Of a stretch of DNA of 57,787 nucleotides, positions 1 through 8,456 are shown in pieces. A program made the position numbers and the translations under genes. Position 1 is the stretch's first letter; each line of letters starts with the position of its first letter. Below the pieces are notes generated by a model that saw nothing but the letters and a program-made list of their open reading frames with translations, made no database searches and was not told where the DNA came from. Origin of the DNA: Natrialba aegyptia DSM 13077 (GTDB lineage: Archaea; Halobacteriota; Halobacteria; Halobacteriales; Natrialbaceae); NCBI RefSeq assembly GCF_000337535.1, contig NZ_AOIP01000039.1, positions 1-57,787 of the forward strand, read 5' to 3'.

Positions 1-5
1 CGGCG

Positions 6-127
6 TTAGGGCGGCCACAGCGGCGGGGAACCTCCCGTACCCATCCCGAACACGGTTGATAAGCCCGCCTGCGTATCGGCGAGTACTGGAGTGAGAGATC
101 CTCTGGGAAATTCGATTCGCCGCCTCC
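6..127 (+). rRNA. rrf: 5S ribosomal RNA, copy 1
   Basis: This is a 122-nt archaeal 5S rRNA. It has the conserved core CCCGUACCCAUCCCGAACACGG and the GAGUACUGGAGUG and CCUCUGGGAAA segments. Its ends pair to close helix I (GGCGGC near base 10 with GCCGCC at 119-124). Helix II pairs GGCGGG with CCCGCC. The preceding five bases (1-5) would be the tail of an upstream tRNA-like processing element or spacer, so the rest of an rRNA operon probably lies to the left. Ends are set by homology and helix closure and could be off by 1-2 bases. Confidence 0.93.
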
Positions 128-141
128 ACTCATATTCAATC

Positions 142-186
142 TCCGAGCGAGTGGTCTCTGAAGACGGTTCGATTCCGTCGCTCGGG
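142..186 (+). ncRNA. tRNA-like element (t-element) for 5S 5'-end maturation
   Basis: The sequence folds as half a tRNA. A 7-bp acceptor-like stem pairs TCCGAGC (142-148) with GCTCGGG (180-186), with one T-G wobble. A complete T-arm follows: GACGG (163-167), loop TTCGATT (168-174), CCGTC (175-179). Only 14 nt replace the D and anticodon arms, so this is not a functional tRNA. It ends exactly where 5S copy 2 begins. In Haloferax volcanii, tRNase Z is known to mature the 5S 5' end by cutting after such a tRNA-like element. That this copy works the same way is inferred. Confidence 0.75.
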
Positions 187-308
187 TTGTAAGCGGCCAT
201 CGCGGTGGGGTTCCTCCCGTACCCATCCCGAACACGGACGATAAGCCCACCTGCGTATCGGCGAGTACTGGAGTGAGAGATCCTCTGGGAAATTCGATTC
301 GCCGCTTC
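187..308 (+). rRNA. rrf: 5S ribosomal RNA, copy 2
   Basis: This second 122-nt 5S rRNA lies 59 bp downstream of copy 1. It differs at scattered positions while keeping pairing: helix II is GGTGGG with CCCACC instead of GGCGGG with CCCGCC, and helix I is AAGCGGC with GCCGCTT. These compensatory changes argue that both copies are under selection as RNA. The 3' part (GTATCGGCGAGTACTGGAG onward) is nearly identical between copies. No tRNA gene follows it. Confidence 0.93.
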
Positions 309-925
309 TATTCATATCTCATTCAAACCGCGTAGTCTTCGGTATTCGCCGTCTTTTGTGCTATTGTGTTCGAATCGATTTTGATCCGCCGACGGTGTTT
401 TCGAGTTCAATCTGGTGGCGTGTCCGTCGGCTGGTGACGGAGTTGTGATTGGACTCTGAGATGTGGTCACTGGTTCGGAGGGTTTGAGCCGGGTGGTTAT
501 TCCGATCCTGGCCGCGGTTACTACTGCGTGATGATTGTCGGTAGACGGCATTCGGGGTATGAGTCGCTCGGAGTGGATGATGAAGACGCTAATTCCAGCG
601 AGAGCCACCGCGTCGCTAATGCGACGGTGGCTCTCGCTCTAGTACTGAATCTCCAACGTTACGTTGGTACTGTCTCTCACGGTATTTCAACTCCAGTGTG
701 ACTATCGACAACCGAGGCGAGACGCTTTCAAATACAGTATCCAAGCGATGCGCTGCAAGCAACAATGTGTGACGGGGGTGTATCTCTGATTTCTGACCGC
801 AATCAGAAGCCTCCGTTCCCGTGATGCTTGCAGAGGAAAGAGTCGTAGTACATCCAGTCCGTGACCAGTGTGTTATATGGCTGTCAATTTAGTTCGGACA
901 CCGATGAGATACCGGTAATTTGGCA
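309..925. other. Intergenic region after 5S with two strong hairpins
   Basis: I see no convincing protein gene here. Two stem-loops stand out. At 598-637 a GCGAGAGCCACCG arm pairs with CGGTGGCTCTCGC, extended by GTCGC/GCGAC around a TAAT loop. At 641-671 AGTAC and CCAACGT pair with ACGTTGG and GTACT, leaving a 7-nt bulge. They could be processing or termination structures of the rRNA transcript, or a small RNA. A reverse-strand open frame at 312-608 has no recognisable protein character. Confidence 0.5.
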
Positions 926-933
926 TTTATAAG
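926..933 (+). promoter_or_regulatory. TATA box for the antiporter gene
   Basis: TTTATAAG lies about 26 bases before the predicted start site near 957, placing transcription just upstream of the GTG codon at 966 and giving a very short leader. Confidence 0.55.
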
Positions 934-965
934 CGTGGAACCAATATCTTCACTAAGATGCACTC

Positions 966-2936
966 GTGGACCCGACCGGTAGTTTCGAACGCCCGCTGTT
1001 CAACGGGTTGGGTGAGACGGTGATCCCGCTCGTAATTCCGAACGGTACTCTGGTCCCGCTTGTGGTAGAGGGTGAGTCGAACCTGCTGTTAATTATTGCA
1101 CTGATCATCGCACTTGGCGTGAGCGCACAGGTGCTCGCCGACCGGTATCGCGTCCCGAGCGTACTCTTTCTCATTCTCGCAGGCGTCGCCGTCGGACCGG
1201 AGGGCGTCGGACTCGTGAGTCGGGAGTCGTTCGGGCCTGCACTGTCGACTATCGTCGGCTTGAGCGTAGCGATCATCGTGTTTGAGGGTGCGTTCCACCT
1301 CACCGTCGAGAAGCTTCGCGAGGCACCCGCTGCTGCACTCCGACTGGTGACAGTAGGGGCCCTAGTCGCGTTCCTTGGGACGACGGTGGCGGTTCACTTC
1401 CTGTTGGCTGTCGAGTGGGCGATAGCGGCATTGATCGGCTCGCTCCTCGTGGCGACGGGTCCGACAGTCGTCACGCCTATCCTCTCAGTCGTGCCAGTCC
1501 ACAACCGGGTGGCCGCGGCGCTGGAAATCGAGGGGATCGTTAACGACGTGACCGCGGCTATCCTCGCGGTCGTCATCTTCAAACTACTCGCGTCTCAGGA
1601 AGCCAATCCATCCGATTACGTCAGCGAGTTCGCGATGCGTCTCGGCGTGGGCCTGCTCGTCGGCATCGTCGTCGCCGGTGTGCTCTGGTACCTGCTTACG
1701 CAGGTGCACCTCGCGACCGGTGAGACTCCCCAGAACGCGCGACTGATGACGCTCGCTGGCGCGATCGTCGCGTTCGGCATCGCCGACACCATCGCCTCTG
1801 AGGCGGGGGTCGCCGCCGTTGCAACCGCCGGTGTACTCCTTGGGAATACCGACCTCCCGTACAAGGAGACCATCGAGTCGTTCAAGGGCGACGTTACGCT
1901 CGTCGTCCTTTCGTTTATATTCATCGCGCTCGCTGCACTCATCGATTTCGAGACGCTGTTGACTCTCGGTCTCAAGGGGCTAGCGGTCGTGGTGATCATC
2001 GCGCTGGTCGTTCGCCCGCTACTCGTCTTCCTGTCGACGAGGGGTGAGCGGTTCACGCGCAACGAGAAATTGTTCATGAGCTTCGTCGGTCCGCGGGGGA
2101 TCATTCCCGCGAGCGTGGCGACGCTGTTTGCCATCCAACTCCAGACGACGGAACCGCCGTCAAACCCGGAGGGAGCGAACGTCCTCGTGGGCACGGTGTT
2201 TCTCGTCATCCTCGTGACGGTCGTGTTCGAGGGTGGCTTCGCCAGACAGATCGCGGAACGATTACGTGTGATACCAATGCGAATACTCATCGTCGGAGGC
2301 GGACAGGTGGGCCGCGCGCTCGCCGAACGCCTCGAAGAACGCGAAGAGAACGTTATCGTACTAGAAAATGACGACTCGATAGCCGAGCAAGCGCGGGCCG
2401 ACGGCTTTTCCGTCCGCGAAGGCGACGGTACCGATACCAAGGCCCTGCGGAACGCCGGCGCTGACAACGCGAAGACCGTGGCTGCTGTCACCGGCGATGA
2501 CGACACGAATCTGCTCATCGCCCAGCTCGCCAAGTCGAAGTTCGACGTCGAGACGGTCATCGCCCGAGTCAATGATCCCGACAATGCTGACGCGTTCGAA
2601 GAACTCGGTGTCAAAACGGTGTCATCCACAATGGCAACCGCGTGGGGAATCGACAACATGATCGAGCGCCCGGCGCTGTCGAACTGGATGACGGAACTGG
2701 GCCGAAGCGGTGACGTCCAAGAGATCGAGGTAACCGCGGAGAAACTCGTCGGCCGGACCATCGCCGATATCGACGCCGAGATTCCAAACGAGGTGCTGAT
2801 CGCGCTCGTCGACCGCGGTGGTGAGAGCACGGTTCCCCGTGGTGATTTCGAACTCGAATACGGCGACCGCATCACCATCCTTGGACAAACTGAAGCCGTC
2901 GACGAAGCTATTGACAGAGTTCATCCACACGTGTAA
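966..2936 (+). CDS. Cation:proton antiporter (CPA1/NhaP type) with RCK domains
   Basis: The 656-residue protein would exchange cytoplasmic Na+ (or K+) for H+ across the cell membrane. Residues ~35-430 hold about a dozen hydrophobic helices, with the acidic ND pair of CPA1 exchangers in EGIVNDVTAA. From ~438 an RCK/TrkA-N Rossmann domain begins (MRILIVGGGQVGRALAERL, a GxGxxG nucleotide site). A TrkA-C domain follows at ~585-656 (EIEVTAEKLVGRTI...LEYGDRITILG). The RCK part suggests gating by a nucleotide or ion. The start is GTG at 966, since the ATG at 958 is out of frame. It stands alone, with 3' spacing of about 300 bp to hyuA. Family assignment is secure; the ion carried is not. Confidence 0.9.
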   Translation: MDPTGSFERPLFNGLGETVIPLVIPNGTLVPLVVEGESNLLLIIALIIALGVSAQVLADRYRVPSVLFLILAGVAVGPEGVGLVSRESFGPALSTIVGLSVAIIVFEGAFHLTVEKLREAPAAALRLVTVGALVAFLGTTVAVHFLLAVEWAIAALIGSLLVATGPTVVTPILSVVPVHNRVAAALEIEGIVNDVTAAILAVVIFKLLASQEANPSDYVSEFAMRLGVGLLVGIVVAGVLWYLLTQVHLATGETPQNARLMTLAGAIVAFGIADTIASEAGVAAVATAGVLLGNTDLPYKETIESFKGDVTLVVLSFIFIALAALIDFETLLTLGLKGLAVVVIIALVVRPLLVFLSTRGERFTRNEKLFMSFVGPRGIIPASVATLFAIQLQTTEPPSNPEGANVLVGTVFLVILVTVVFEGGFARQIAERLRVIPMRILIVGGGQVGRALAERLEEREENVIVLENDDSIAEQARADGFSVREGDGTDTKALRNAGADNAKTVAAVTGDDDTNLLIAQLAKSKFDVETVIARVNDPDNADAFEELGVKTVSSTMATAWGIDNMIERPALSNWMTELGRSGDVQEIEVTAEKLVGRTIADIDAEIPNEVLIALVDRGGESTVPRGDFELEYGDRITILGQTEAVDEAIDRVHPHV

Positions 2937-3200
2937 CTGGAGTCGAAGGTCCGAGATACGAACGAATCAGTGGTCCACTTCGCCGCGGAGCAGAGCGATA
3001 GTGTAGACGCAATCCAGTATCGGTGTGGCCGGAAGTGACTAGAATTCTACAGAAAACCCCATCTCGGAATTGGCTAGCAACTGTCACCTATTCTCCAACA
3101 CCCGATATAATTGGGTTGTGTTCAATGAAACAAGTGGTGAGGAGACAAGTATCTATTTGACCGATCTCAGTAGAATCACATCCGATCCTGAGGGGAACGA

Positions 3201-3208
3201 TTATATAG
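3201..3208 (+). promoter_or_regulatory. TATA box for hyuA
   Basis: TTATATAG predicts transcription starting near 3230. The ATG at 3241 therefore has about a 10-nt leader, while the in-frame GTG at 3226 would lie upstream of the transcript. The rest of the 304-bp gap 2937-3240 shows nothing else I can support. Confidence 0.55.
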
Positions 3209-3240
3209 TCTGACCGTGAGATGGTGTGTGGGATGATAGT

Positions 3241-5265
3241 ATGAGACGAGCTGGCATAGATATCGGCGGAACGTTCACGGACGTCATTCTCTTCGACGAA
3301 GAGACGGGAGACGTCGAAATCGAGAAGACGCCCTCGACGCCGGCTAATCCCGCTGACGGAGTCATCAACGGACTGACCAAGTCGGATACGGAAATCGGCG
3401 ACTTGGAGTTCTTCTCGCACGGATCGACCGTCGGGACGAACGCGCTTATCGAGCGCGAACTGCCGCGAATTGGCCTGATTACGACCGAGGGTTTTCGTGA
3501 CGTACACGAAATCCGCGACGGGACGAAAGAGGATCTTTGGGATGCGTACGAAGACGTTGCCGATCCTTACGTACGAAGGCGGGATCGACTCGAGGTAGCC
3601 GAGCGTATCGATTATGCGGGAAACGTCGTCGAACCGCTAGACGAGGAGGCTGTCCGAGAGGCCGTTCGGATCTTCGAAAAGCGCGGTATCGATACGATCG
3701 CTGTCTCATTGATCAATGCGTACGTTAATGGAGAGCACGAACAACGGGTCGAGGAAATCGTCGCGGCGGAGTATCCTGATGCGTTCGTTTGTACATCCCA
3801 CGAGATTTTGCCGGAGATGTTCGAGCACGAACGGACCAGCACGACGGTCATCAACGCAGCGCTGGTGCCGGTTGTCCGCGACTATCTGACCGATCTCGAA
3901 GCTAAACTCGATGAGCGTGGATACGATGGCGACGTCCTCGCCATGCATTCGGGTGGCGGCGTGATGACGACTGAGGCCATCGCTTACTACGCGGCTCGTA
4001 TCGCAAACTCGGGCCCGACAGCGGGCGCGATCGCGAGCCGGTATATTGCCGATCAGTGCGGCTTCGAGAACGCGATCGGGTTCGATATGGGCGGTACCAG
4101 CGCTGACGTTTCGCTTACGCACCAGGGCGATATCGAGATGACCGACGAGTGGGCCGTCGAGTACGGGTATCCGATCATGTTCCCGTCGACGGATATCGAA
4201 ACGATCGGTGCTGGCGGCGGCTCGGTCGCCTGGATCGACGATGGCGGCTCGCTTCGCGTCGGGCCGAACAGTCAGGGTGCCGATCCGGGTCCGGCCTGTT
4301 ATCTTCGGGGTGGAGATAAACCGACGACGACCGATGCGAACGTCGTCCTCGGCTGGGTCGATCCGGATCGGTTCCTCGGTGGCGACATGGACGCAACCGC
4401 CGAACCCGCCCGGAAAGTTATTCAGCGCGACATCGCCGATCCGCTCGGACTCAAGCTCACGGAGGCTGCGTCGGCGATTGAACAGATCGCGGTCGCGAAC
4501 ATGTGTAACGCCGTGCGACTGGTTTCGACGAGTAAGGGATTCGATCCGCGCGATTTCGCGCTCGTCGCGTTCGGCGGTGCGGGACCGTTACACGCGGCAC
4601 ACGTCGCTCGGGAGATGAACATTCCACAGGTCATTATCCCGCCCTATCCGGGAATCAATTCGGCGCTCGGCTGTCTGCTGGTCGACGTCGAACACGATCT
4701 CTCGCAGACGTTTATCGCCGACGCCGCGGCGGATATCGTCGACGATATCGAGACCGCGTTCGCGGACATGGAGGCCGAAATCCGCGAGCGACTCGACGAG
4801 GAGGGCATCGACGAGAGCGAGATGCGGATGGATCACGAGATCAAGATGCGGTATACCGGCCAGTGGTGCTCGCTCGAGGTCGGCTGCTCGCGCCCGCTCG
4901 AGAGCATGGAGACGATTCGGGAACGCTTCCATCGCCAGCACGAACAGACGTACGCCTACTCTGACGAGGACCAACCGGTCGAAGTCTACGGATTGCACGT
5001 GACCGGTCGCGGCGTCGTCGAAAAACCCTCGTTCCCCGAAATCGACTCGGGGAAGGCTGATACGGCCCGGCGAACGACCCGAGATGCGTACTTCGAGGCT
5101 GCAGGCGAGTTCATCGACACGGCCGTGTACGAGCGTGCCGAACTAGGGGCGGGGGCGACATTCGAGGGACCTGCGATCGTCGAGCAAATGGACTCGACGG
5201 TGGTCGTCCCGCCGAATGCGACGGCCGAGGTCGACGAGACGGGTACCATTATCCTCACGGTGTAA
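3241..5265 (+). CDS. hyuA: Hydantoinase/oxoprolinase family subunit A (HyuA)
   Basis: This 674-residue cytoplasmic ATP-dependent subunit belongs to the N-methylhydantoinase/acetone-carboxylase superfamily. The N terminus carries the ASKHA phosphate loop (AGIDIGGTFTDVILFDEE). A second nucleotide-site segment is GFDMGGTSADVS near 280, and a third is FGGAGPLHAAHVAREM near 450. The C-terminal region (~500-674) is the usual HyuA tail. It is followed by hyuB after a 2-bp gap, so the two are co-transcribed and probably form one enzyme. Substrate (hydantoin, 5-oxoproline, acetone or acetophenone type) cannot be read from sequence. The ATG at 3241 is chosen over the GTG at 3226 because of the TATA box position. 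Confidence 0.9.
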   Translation: MRRAGIDIGGTFTDVILFDEETGDVEIEKTPSTPANPADGVINGLTKSDTEIGDLEFFSHGSTVGTNALIERELPRIGLITTEGFRDVHEIRDGTKEDLWDAYEDVADPYVRRRDRLEVAERIDYAGNVVEPLDEEAVREAVRIFEKRGIDTIAVSLINAYVNGEHEQRVEEIVAAEYPDAFVCTSHEILPEMFEHERTSTTVINAALVPVVRDYLTDLEAKLDERGYDGDVLAMHSGGGVMTTEAIAYYAARIANSGPTAGAIASRYIADQCGFENAIGFDMGGTSADVSLTHQGDIEMTDEWAVEYGYPIMFPSTDIETIGAGGGSVAWIDDGGSLRVGPNSQGADPGPACYLRGGDKPTTTDANVVLGWVDPDRFLGGDMDATAEPARKVIQRDIADPLGLKLTEAASAIEQIAVANMCNAVRLVSTSKGFDPRDFALVAFGGAGPLHAAHVAREMNIPQVIIPPYPGINSALGCLLVDVEHDLSQTFIADAAADIVDDIETAFADMEAEIRERLDEEGIDESEMRMDHEIKMRYTGQWCSLEVGCSRPLESMETIRERFHRQHEQTYAYSDEDQPVEVYGLHVTGRGVVEKPSFPEIDSGKADTARRTTRDAYFEAAGEFIDTAVYERAELGAGATFEGPAIVEQMDSTVVVPPNATAEVDETGTIILTV

Positions 5266-5267
5266 CC

Positions 5268-7247
5268 ATGACTGAAACACAACCACAGACGGACATCGAT
5301 CTCGATCCGGTTACGTTCGAGGTGCTTCGCAGTTCCTTCACGAACCTCGTCGACCGGATGGCACAGCAGATCCGACGGACGTGCTACTCGTTCGTCATCT
5401 ATAACCGCGACTTCAGCAACTGTCTGAACGACGCCGAGGGGAACACGGTGATGCAGGGGTCGAAAGATATCGCCGTTCACGTCGGCACCCTTCACTACAC
5501 CTGCAAGGAGACCCTCGAATACTTCGAGGGCGACATCAATCCTGGCGATGTTTACATCGTCAACGACCCCTACCTCGGCGGGACACATATCAACGACGTT
5601 CGGATCATGCGGCCAGTCTTCCACGAGGGGGAACTCATTGCCGTCACGCAGTCCAACGGCCACTGGGCCGACGTGGGCGGCCCGGCTCCCGGCTCGTTCA
5701 ACATCGAGGCGAACGACCACTTCGCGGAGGGAATGCGCATCCCGCCGCTGAAAATCTGGGACGCCGGCGAGTTCCGCGACGACGTCGCCAACCTTCTGAC
5801 CACCAACATGCGCCTCTCGGAGGACCGCATGGGCGACCTTCGCGCCCAGACCGAAGCGACGCGGATCGCCGAAGAACGCTTACTCGAACTCGTCGAGAAG
5901 TACGGCGTCGACACGGTCATGACCGCCTTCGACGAGTCGAAAGACTACGTCGAGCGCATCATGCGCGAGCAACTCAGCGACCTGCCCGACGGCACCTGGC
6001 ACACCCGGGATTACATCGACGCCGACCCGAACAAAGAGGAGGGGTTCGTCACAATCGACGTCGAGATGACTATCGACGGCGACGAGGTCCACTACGACCT
6101 CTCCGGATCGGACGAGTACGTCGGCAACTTTCTGAACTCGACGTTCGGGACCTCCTTTTCGGCGGTCGTCTCCGGGACGAAGATGTTCTTCCCCGACGTG
6201 CCGCTGAACTCGGGGCTCTACCGCGTCGTCAGCGCCGACCTGCCGGAGGGAACCGTCGTCAACGCGCCCGAACCCGTTCCCGTGACGGGCTCGGTCGCCG
6301 GCGCGTACGAGAAGGTGATGAACGCCATTTTCGAACTCTGGTCGGAGGTGCTGCCCGAGCGGGCGATGGCCTGTGCGTTCAACCTCGAGTACCTGCTCGC
6401 GGGCGGGCAGGACCAGCGACCCGGGCGCGACGGCCAGGAGTTCGCCTGGTACGACTGGATGGCCGGGGGCTGGGGCGGCCGCGACGGCAAGGACGGATCG
6501 AACGCGACCGCGCCGGTATTCGGAGCCGGACTCGCCGTCCAGTCGCTCGAGGGCCAAGAGCGAGACACGCCGCTCGTGACCAGCGAGCACTCGATCGTCA
6601 CCGACTCCGCGGGCCCCGGCGAGTTCCGCGGCGGCTGCGGTCTCCGCAAGGGCGGCCGGATGCTCGCCTGCGAGAACAGCGTCATGTCGTACTGTTCGGA
6701 CCGCGCCCGGTCGATCACCTGGGGGATCAATGGCGGGCTTCCGGGCGTTCCCCACGGCGTCACCCTTACTCGAGACGGCGAGTCCCAGGACATGGGGACC
6801 GTGTTCTCGAACGTCCCGATCGACGAGGGCGACGAGTTCGTCCGTCCATCGTCGGGCGGCGGCGGATTCGGCGACCCGCTGGAACGCGATCCCGAGGCGG
6901 TTCTCGAGGATGTCAAAGACGACTACGTGTCCGTCGAACGCGCCGAGCGGGATTACGGCGTCGTCATCGAGGAAATCGATCCGGACGTCTGTGCGTACGA
7001 GATCGATCCCGAAGCGACCGACGAGCAGCGCGCGTTCATCCGCGCCAATCGCGAGGACTGGCTCCGGGAAGACCCCGACACGATCACCGAGCGCTACCAC
7101 GAGGGTGAACTCGACAAACTGGATCTCATTCGCCGCTACGGCGTGATCCTCGATTGGTCGTCCGGCGAGTTACTCGAGCGGACGACGGCGGAGTTCCGCG
7201 AACTGCTCCGAGAGCGGGCGGCGAGTGAGTGGACGCCAGTCAAGTAA
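5268..7247 (+). CDS. hyuB: Hydantoinase/oxoprolinase family subunit B (HyuB)
   Basis: This 659-residue partner of HyuA has HyuB hallmarks throughout: DPVTFEVLRSSFTNLVDRMA at the N terminus, IVNDPYLGGTHINDVRIM near 100 with the metal-binding-type His/Asp cluster, and SSGGGGFGDPLERDPE near 530. The C-terminal extension after ~545 is rich in acidic residues and resembles HyuB tails that end in DWLREDP-type helices. The ATG is 2 bp after the hyuA stop. HyuB normally carries the hydrolase or carboxylase-associated chemistry, powered by HyuA ATP use. Substrate is unknown. No transporter or regulator is directly attached. Confidence 0.9.
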   Translation: MTETQPQTDIDLDPVTFEVLRSSFTNLVDRMAQQIRRTCYSFVIYNRDFSNCLNDAEGNTVMQGSKDIAVHVGTLHYTCKETLEYFEGDINPGDVYIVNDPYLGGTHINDVRIMRPVFHEGELIAVTQSNGHWADVGGPAPGSFNIEANDHFAEGMRIPPLKIWDAGEFRDDVANLLTTNMRLSEDRMGDLRAQTEATRIAEERLLELVEKYGVDTVMTAFDESKDYVERIMREQLSDLPDGTWHTRDYIDADPNKEEGFVTIDVEMTIDGDEVHYDLSGSDEYVGNFLNSTFGTSFSAVVSGTKMFFPDVPLNSGLYRVVSADLPEGTVVNAPEPVPVTGSVAGAYEKVMNAIFELWSEVLPERAMACAFNLEYLLAGGQDQRPGRDGQEFAWYDWMAGGWGGRDGKDGSNATAPVFGAGLAVQSLEGQERDTPLVTSEHSIVTDSAGPGEFRGGCGLRKGGRMLACENSVMSYCSDRARSITWGINGGLPGVPHGVTLTRDGESQDMGTVFSNVPIDEGDEFVRPSSGGGGFGDPLERDPEAVLEDVKDDYVSVERAERDYGVVIEEIDPDVCAYEIDPEATDEQRAFIRANREDWLREDPDTITERYHEGELDKLDLIRRYGVILDWSSGELLERTTAEFRELLRERAASEWTPVK

Positions 7248-8025
7248 CGTCGCGTACGTATCCACGGCGCGTCGGAGCGCCATTTCTCGGTTTGGCGTGC
7301 GATTTACCGATCACCAGCATCACCTGCAGGTGAGCGTCTTACCGCCCCCAGCACTCGTTTCTGAGCATCTTACCCCCGACTCCGAGTAGCCCGACGGCAA
7401 CCGTCACGATCGGCGTATCGCATCGATTCACGCCCCCGTCGGGCGAGTAGCCGAGCACTCCCCAGTAGAACTCGTCATACTCGAATCCGCCGGGCGGTTC
7501 GGTGCCGCTGTATCCGACATCGGTACACGAAGACAGCGGCAATTCCGGGAACGAGAGTTCTGACGACACGGTCGGTTCGGATACGGCTATGACCATTCCT
7601 ACTGTCTCGTATTCTGCCGTGTTGAATGGCTGCTAACCGGTGATTAGAGTCGCACACAGAACTGTTCGATAGTAGTGATGACAGAGTGTAGATGATTTTA
7701 CGAAACCATCGATACCAACCCAGCGCTCGCACGGCATCACCGAGTGAGCGCTTCGTTGTTGAGTACGAGATCTCAGCTATCCAGTGCTGAGAGTAACCTT
7801 TGCCCGGATACGCACGTTGTGTCCTTCCGTGAGCGGTCTCGATCCACCCTGTAAGAGCAGCCGTTCGACATCACGGGCCTAGAACTCGAACTTCGTATGC
7901 CAGTTGTGGAAGTCTTTGTCAGCAGCCACGGACAGCAGGGCCTCTACCAACTACCCCACGTTATCGAAGAAGGATCGTTCCGTCGGTTGGCAGCAATAGC
8001 CTAACTGTGTGCTAGTCGCCGTGAC
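7248..8025. other. Poorly coding region with possible decayed gene
   Basis: No intact gene is clear here. On the reverse strand around 7780-8000 one frame reads EALLSVAADKDFHNWHTKFEF, then an in-frame stop, then ARDVERLLLQGGSRPLTEGH. This looks like protein interrupted by mutations, but I cannot assign a family. An 85-codon reverse frame at 7339-7596 is listed separately. Confidence 0.3.
7339..7596 (-). CDS. Small hypothetical protein (doubtful)
   Basis: The 85-residue open frame has a protein-like stretch, GGFEYDEFYWGVLGYS, followed by a hydrophobic glycine-rich segment (PIVTVAVGLLGVGGKML) that could be one membrane helix. It is not in a family I recognise. It sits alone in a decayed-looking region, so it may be a remnant or a chance frame. 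Confidence 0.25.
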   Translation of the reverse strand: MVIAVSEPTVSSELSFPELPLSSCTDVGYSGTEPPGGFEYDEFYWGVLGYSPDGGVNRCDTPIVTVAVGLLGVGGKMLRNECWGR

Positions 8026-8232
8026 TCACTCACATTCGTCTTCGTTGTCGAGATGTTTGGCCAGTTCGATGATTTCTACCTCCCAGTCGTGCGTTGATCC
8101 TCGCGTTCGAAACTCCCAGGCACCACGAACGTCTACGTCAGCCTCAATGGCCTTCTCTACCACCTCAGCAAGTATGGACTCGAATTCGTCGGCACTGGTA
8201 ATCGAAACGTCACGGAGTTGATCGCGTGTCAT
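8026..8232 (-). CDS. Small acidic haloarchaeal protein
   Basis: The 68-residue protein begins MTRDQLRDVSITSADEFESI and continues with VDVRGAWEFRTRGSTHDWEVEIIELAKH. It is acidic and has the spacing of an alpha-helix followed by beta strands, and it ends in an acidic tail. It looks like a genuine small haloarchaeal protein of unknown function; I can see no catalytic motif. It is divergent from the regulator beginning at 8457. Confidence 0.6.
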   Translation of the reverse strand: MTRDQLRDVSITSADEFESILAEVVEKAIEADVDVRGAWEFRTRGSTHDWEVEIIELAKHLDNEDECE

Positions 8233-8373
8233 GGTGAATGGGCCACGATCCTTGACCCGAAGATATGGAGGCTAAGCCACGACCACATTCACACCACAAG
8301 GGTCACACTTCGCGCAGGGCGTTCGGTCCATCGTTCTCAAAGGACGCCACACCAATAGGTCTGCCGTTCTGCA

Positions 8374-8426
8374 TGGTACACCAAGCAGAGTGTACACAGG
8401 TTGGTACACCAAGCCGCCTATATTTA
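8374..8426 (+). promoter_or_regulatory. Repeated operator-like motif and TATA box before regulator gene
   Basis: TGGTACACCAAGC occurs twice (8374-8386 and 8402-8414), with a perfect palindrome GTGTACAC (8390-8397) between the copies. TATATTTA at 8419-8426 follows directly, about 34 bases before the ATG at 8457. The arrangement suggests a regulator, perhaps the gene product itself, binding just upstream of the basal promoter. Confidence 0.45.
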
Positions 8427-8456
8427 CCCGTCTCGAACCCCAATTTCTATCAAGGA

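Noticed and set aside
142-187. A true tRNA gene
   Set aside because: The D and anticodon arms are missing (14 nt in their place); better explained as a 5S processing element.
312-608. 98-codon reverse frame after the 5S genes
   Set aside because: Low-complexity Thr/Ser-rich translation with no hydrophobic core or known motif.
1616-2878. 420-codon open frame antisense to the antiporter gene
   Set aside because: Ser/Thr/Arg-rich translation typical of antisense of haloarchaeal genes.
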